5,658 bases of DNA. Origin: Rickettsiales bacterium. GTDB lineage: Bacteria > Pseudomonadota > Alphaproteobacteria > Rickettsiales > UBA3002. The notes under the pieces were generated by a model. It searched no databases, had not been told where the DNA came from, and saw nothing but the letters and a program-made list of their open reading frames with translations. The translations under genes were made by a program, and so were the position numbers. How positions within the stretch are numbered: position 1 is the stretch's first letter; each line of letters begins with the position of its first letter. Below, one piece after another: positions 5,618-5,658 of this stretch. The stretch spans positions 1 through 5,658 of the forward strand of contig CANEUT010000110.1 of NCBI GenBank assembly GCA_947441895.1, in the 5' to 3' direction.

Positions 5618-5658
5618 CCCTTGCCTCCTATAAATGACTTTATTACATGTCATGACCA

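Larger units (their letters stand above)
5497..5644. repeat. Inverted repeat enclosing GC-rich hairpins after hflC
   Basis: AAGTCATTTCTAGG (5501-5514) matches the reverse complement of CCTATAAATGACTT (5627-5640) at 13 of 14 positions. A few further outward pairs, with G-T wobbles, reach 5497 and 5644. The arms enclose 112 bases with an internal perfect hairpin at 5551-5568. The left arm starts in the last base of the hflC stop. It may be a small palindromic element or a large termination or processing structure at the operon end. Confidence 0.5.

Noticed and set aside
5489..5629. Minus-strand AGGAGG (5624-5629) with a downstream TTG and about 37 open codons back into hflC
   Set aside because: The spacing to the TTG is about 15 bases, the start is weak, and the frame runs through the palindromes and the hflC end; probably chance complement of a pyrimidine-rich stretch.

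Overview
The window looks like a chromosomal segment of a Gram-negative proteobacterium, most likely an alphaproteobacterium. This rests on the type of ThyX (the family motif reads RHRTANVNEYSARYS, followed by the ARELARMNL and WYWKIDLHNL blocks I associate with alphaproteobacterial ThyX), on an Mrp ATPase without the C-terminal CxxC, and on mrp lying divergently beside hflK-hflC. This assignment is from memory of the families, not from a search. Base composition is moderately GC-rich and no gene stands out as foreign by eye.

Layout: (1) 1-225 is a non-coding leader holding one copy of a structured repeat and a possible promoter. (2) 226-1161, +, thyX, flavin-dependent thymidylate synthase. 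(3) 1162-1453 is non-coding: a patch of short GC-rich palindromes, a second copy of the same repeat in the same orientation, and another hairpin. (4) 1454-1822, +, a small exported Gln/Pro-rich protein with a duplicated YLQQE motif, unassigned. (5) 1925-2425, +, a four-helix membrane protein of the YqhA/UPF0114 family. (6) A strong hairpin between convergent genes. (7) 2480-3286, -, Mrp/ApbC-type P-loop ATPase for Fe-S cluster handling. (8) A 74-bp divergent promoter region. (9) 3361-4563 hflK and 4575-5501 hflC, +, a two-gene operon for the SPFH membrane complex that controls the FtsH protease. (10) 5498-5658, a palindromic region beginning with a short ORF whose GTG start overlaps the hflC stop; it may be the remains, or the start, of a further gene of the operon.

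The housekeeping genes cover dTMP synthesis, Fe-S maturation and membrane protein quality control. They are only loosely linked in function; the clearest operon is hflK-hflC.

The most unusual signal is the pair of direct repeats (about 57-132 and 1309-1383, possibly extending upstream to 26 and 1278) that flank thyX. Each has a conserved 5' part, then a small GC-rich hairpin, then a long AT-rich hairpin. The long stems differ in sequence between the copies but both still pair. This suggests a structured RNA or a palindromic mobile repeat family rather than chance.
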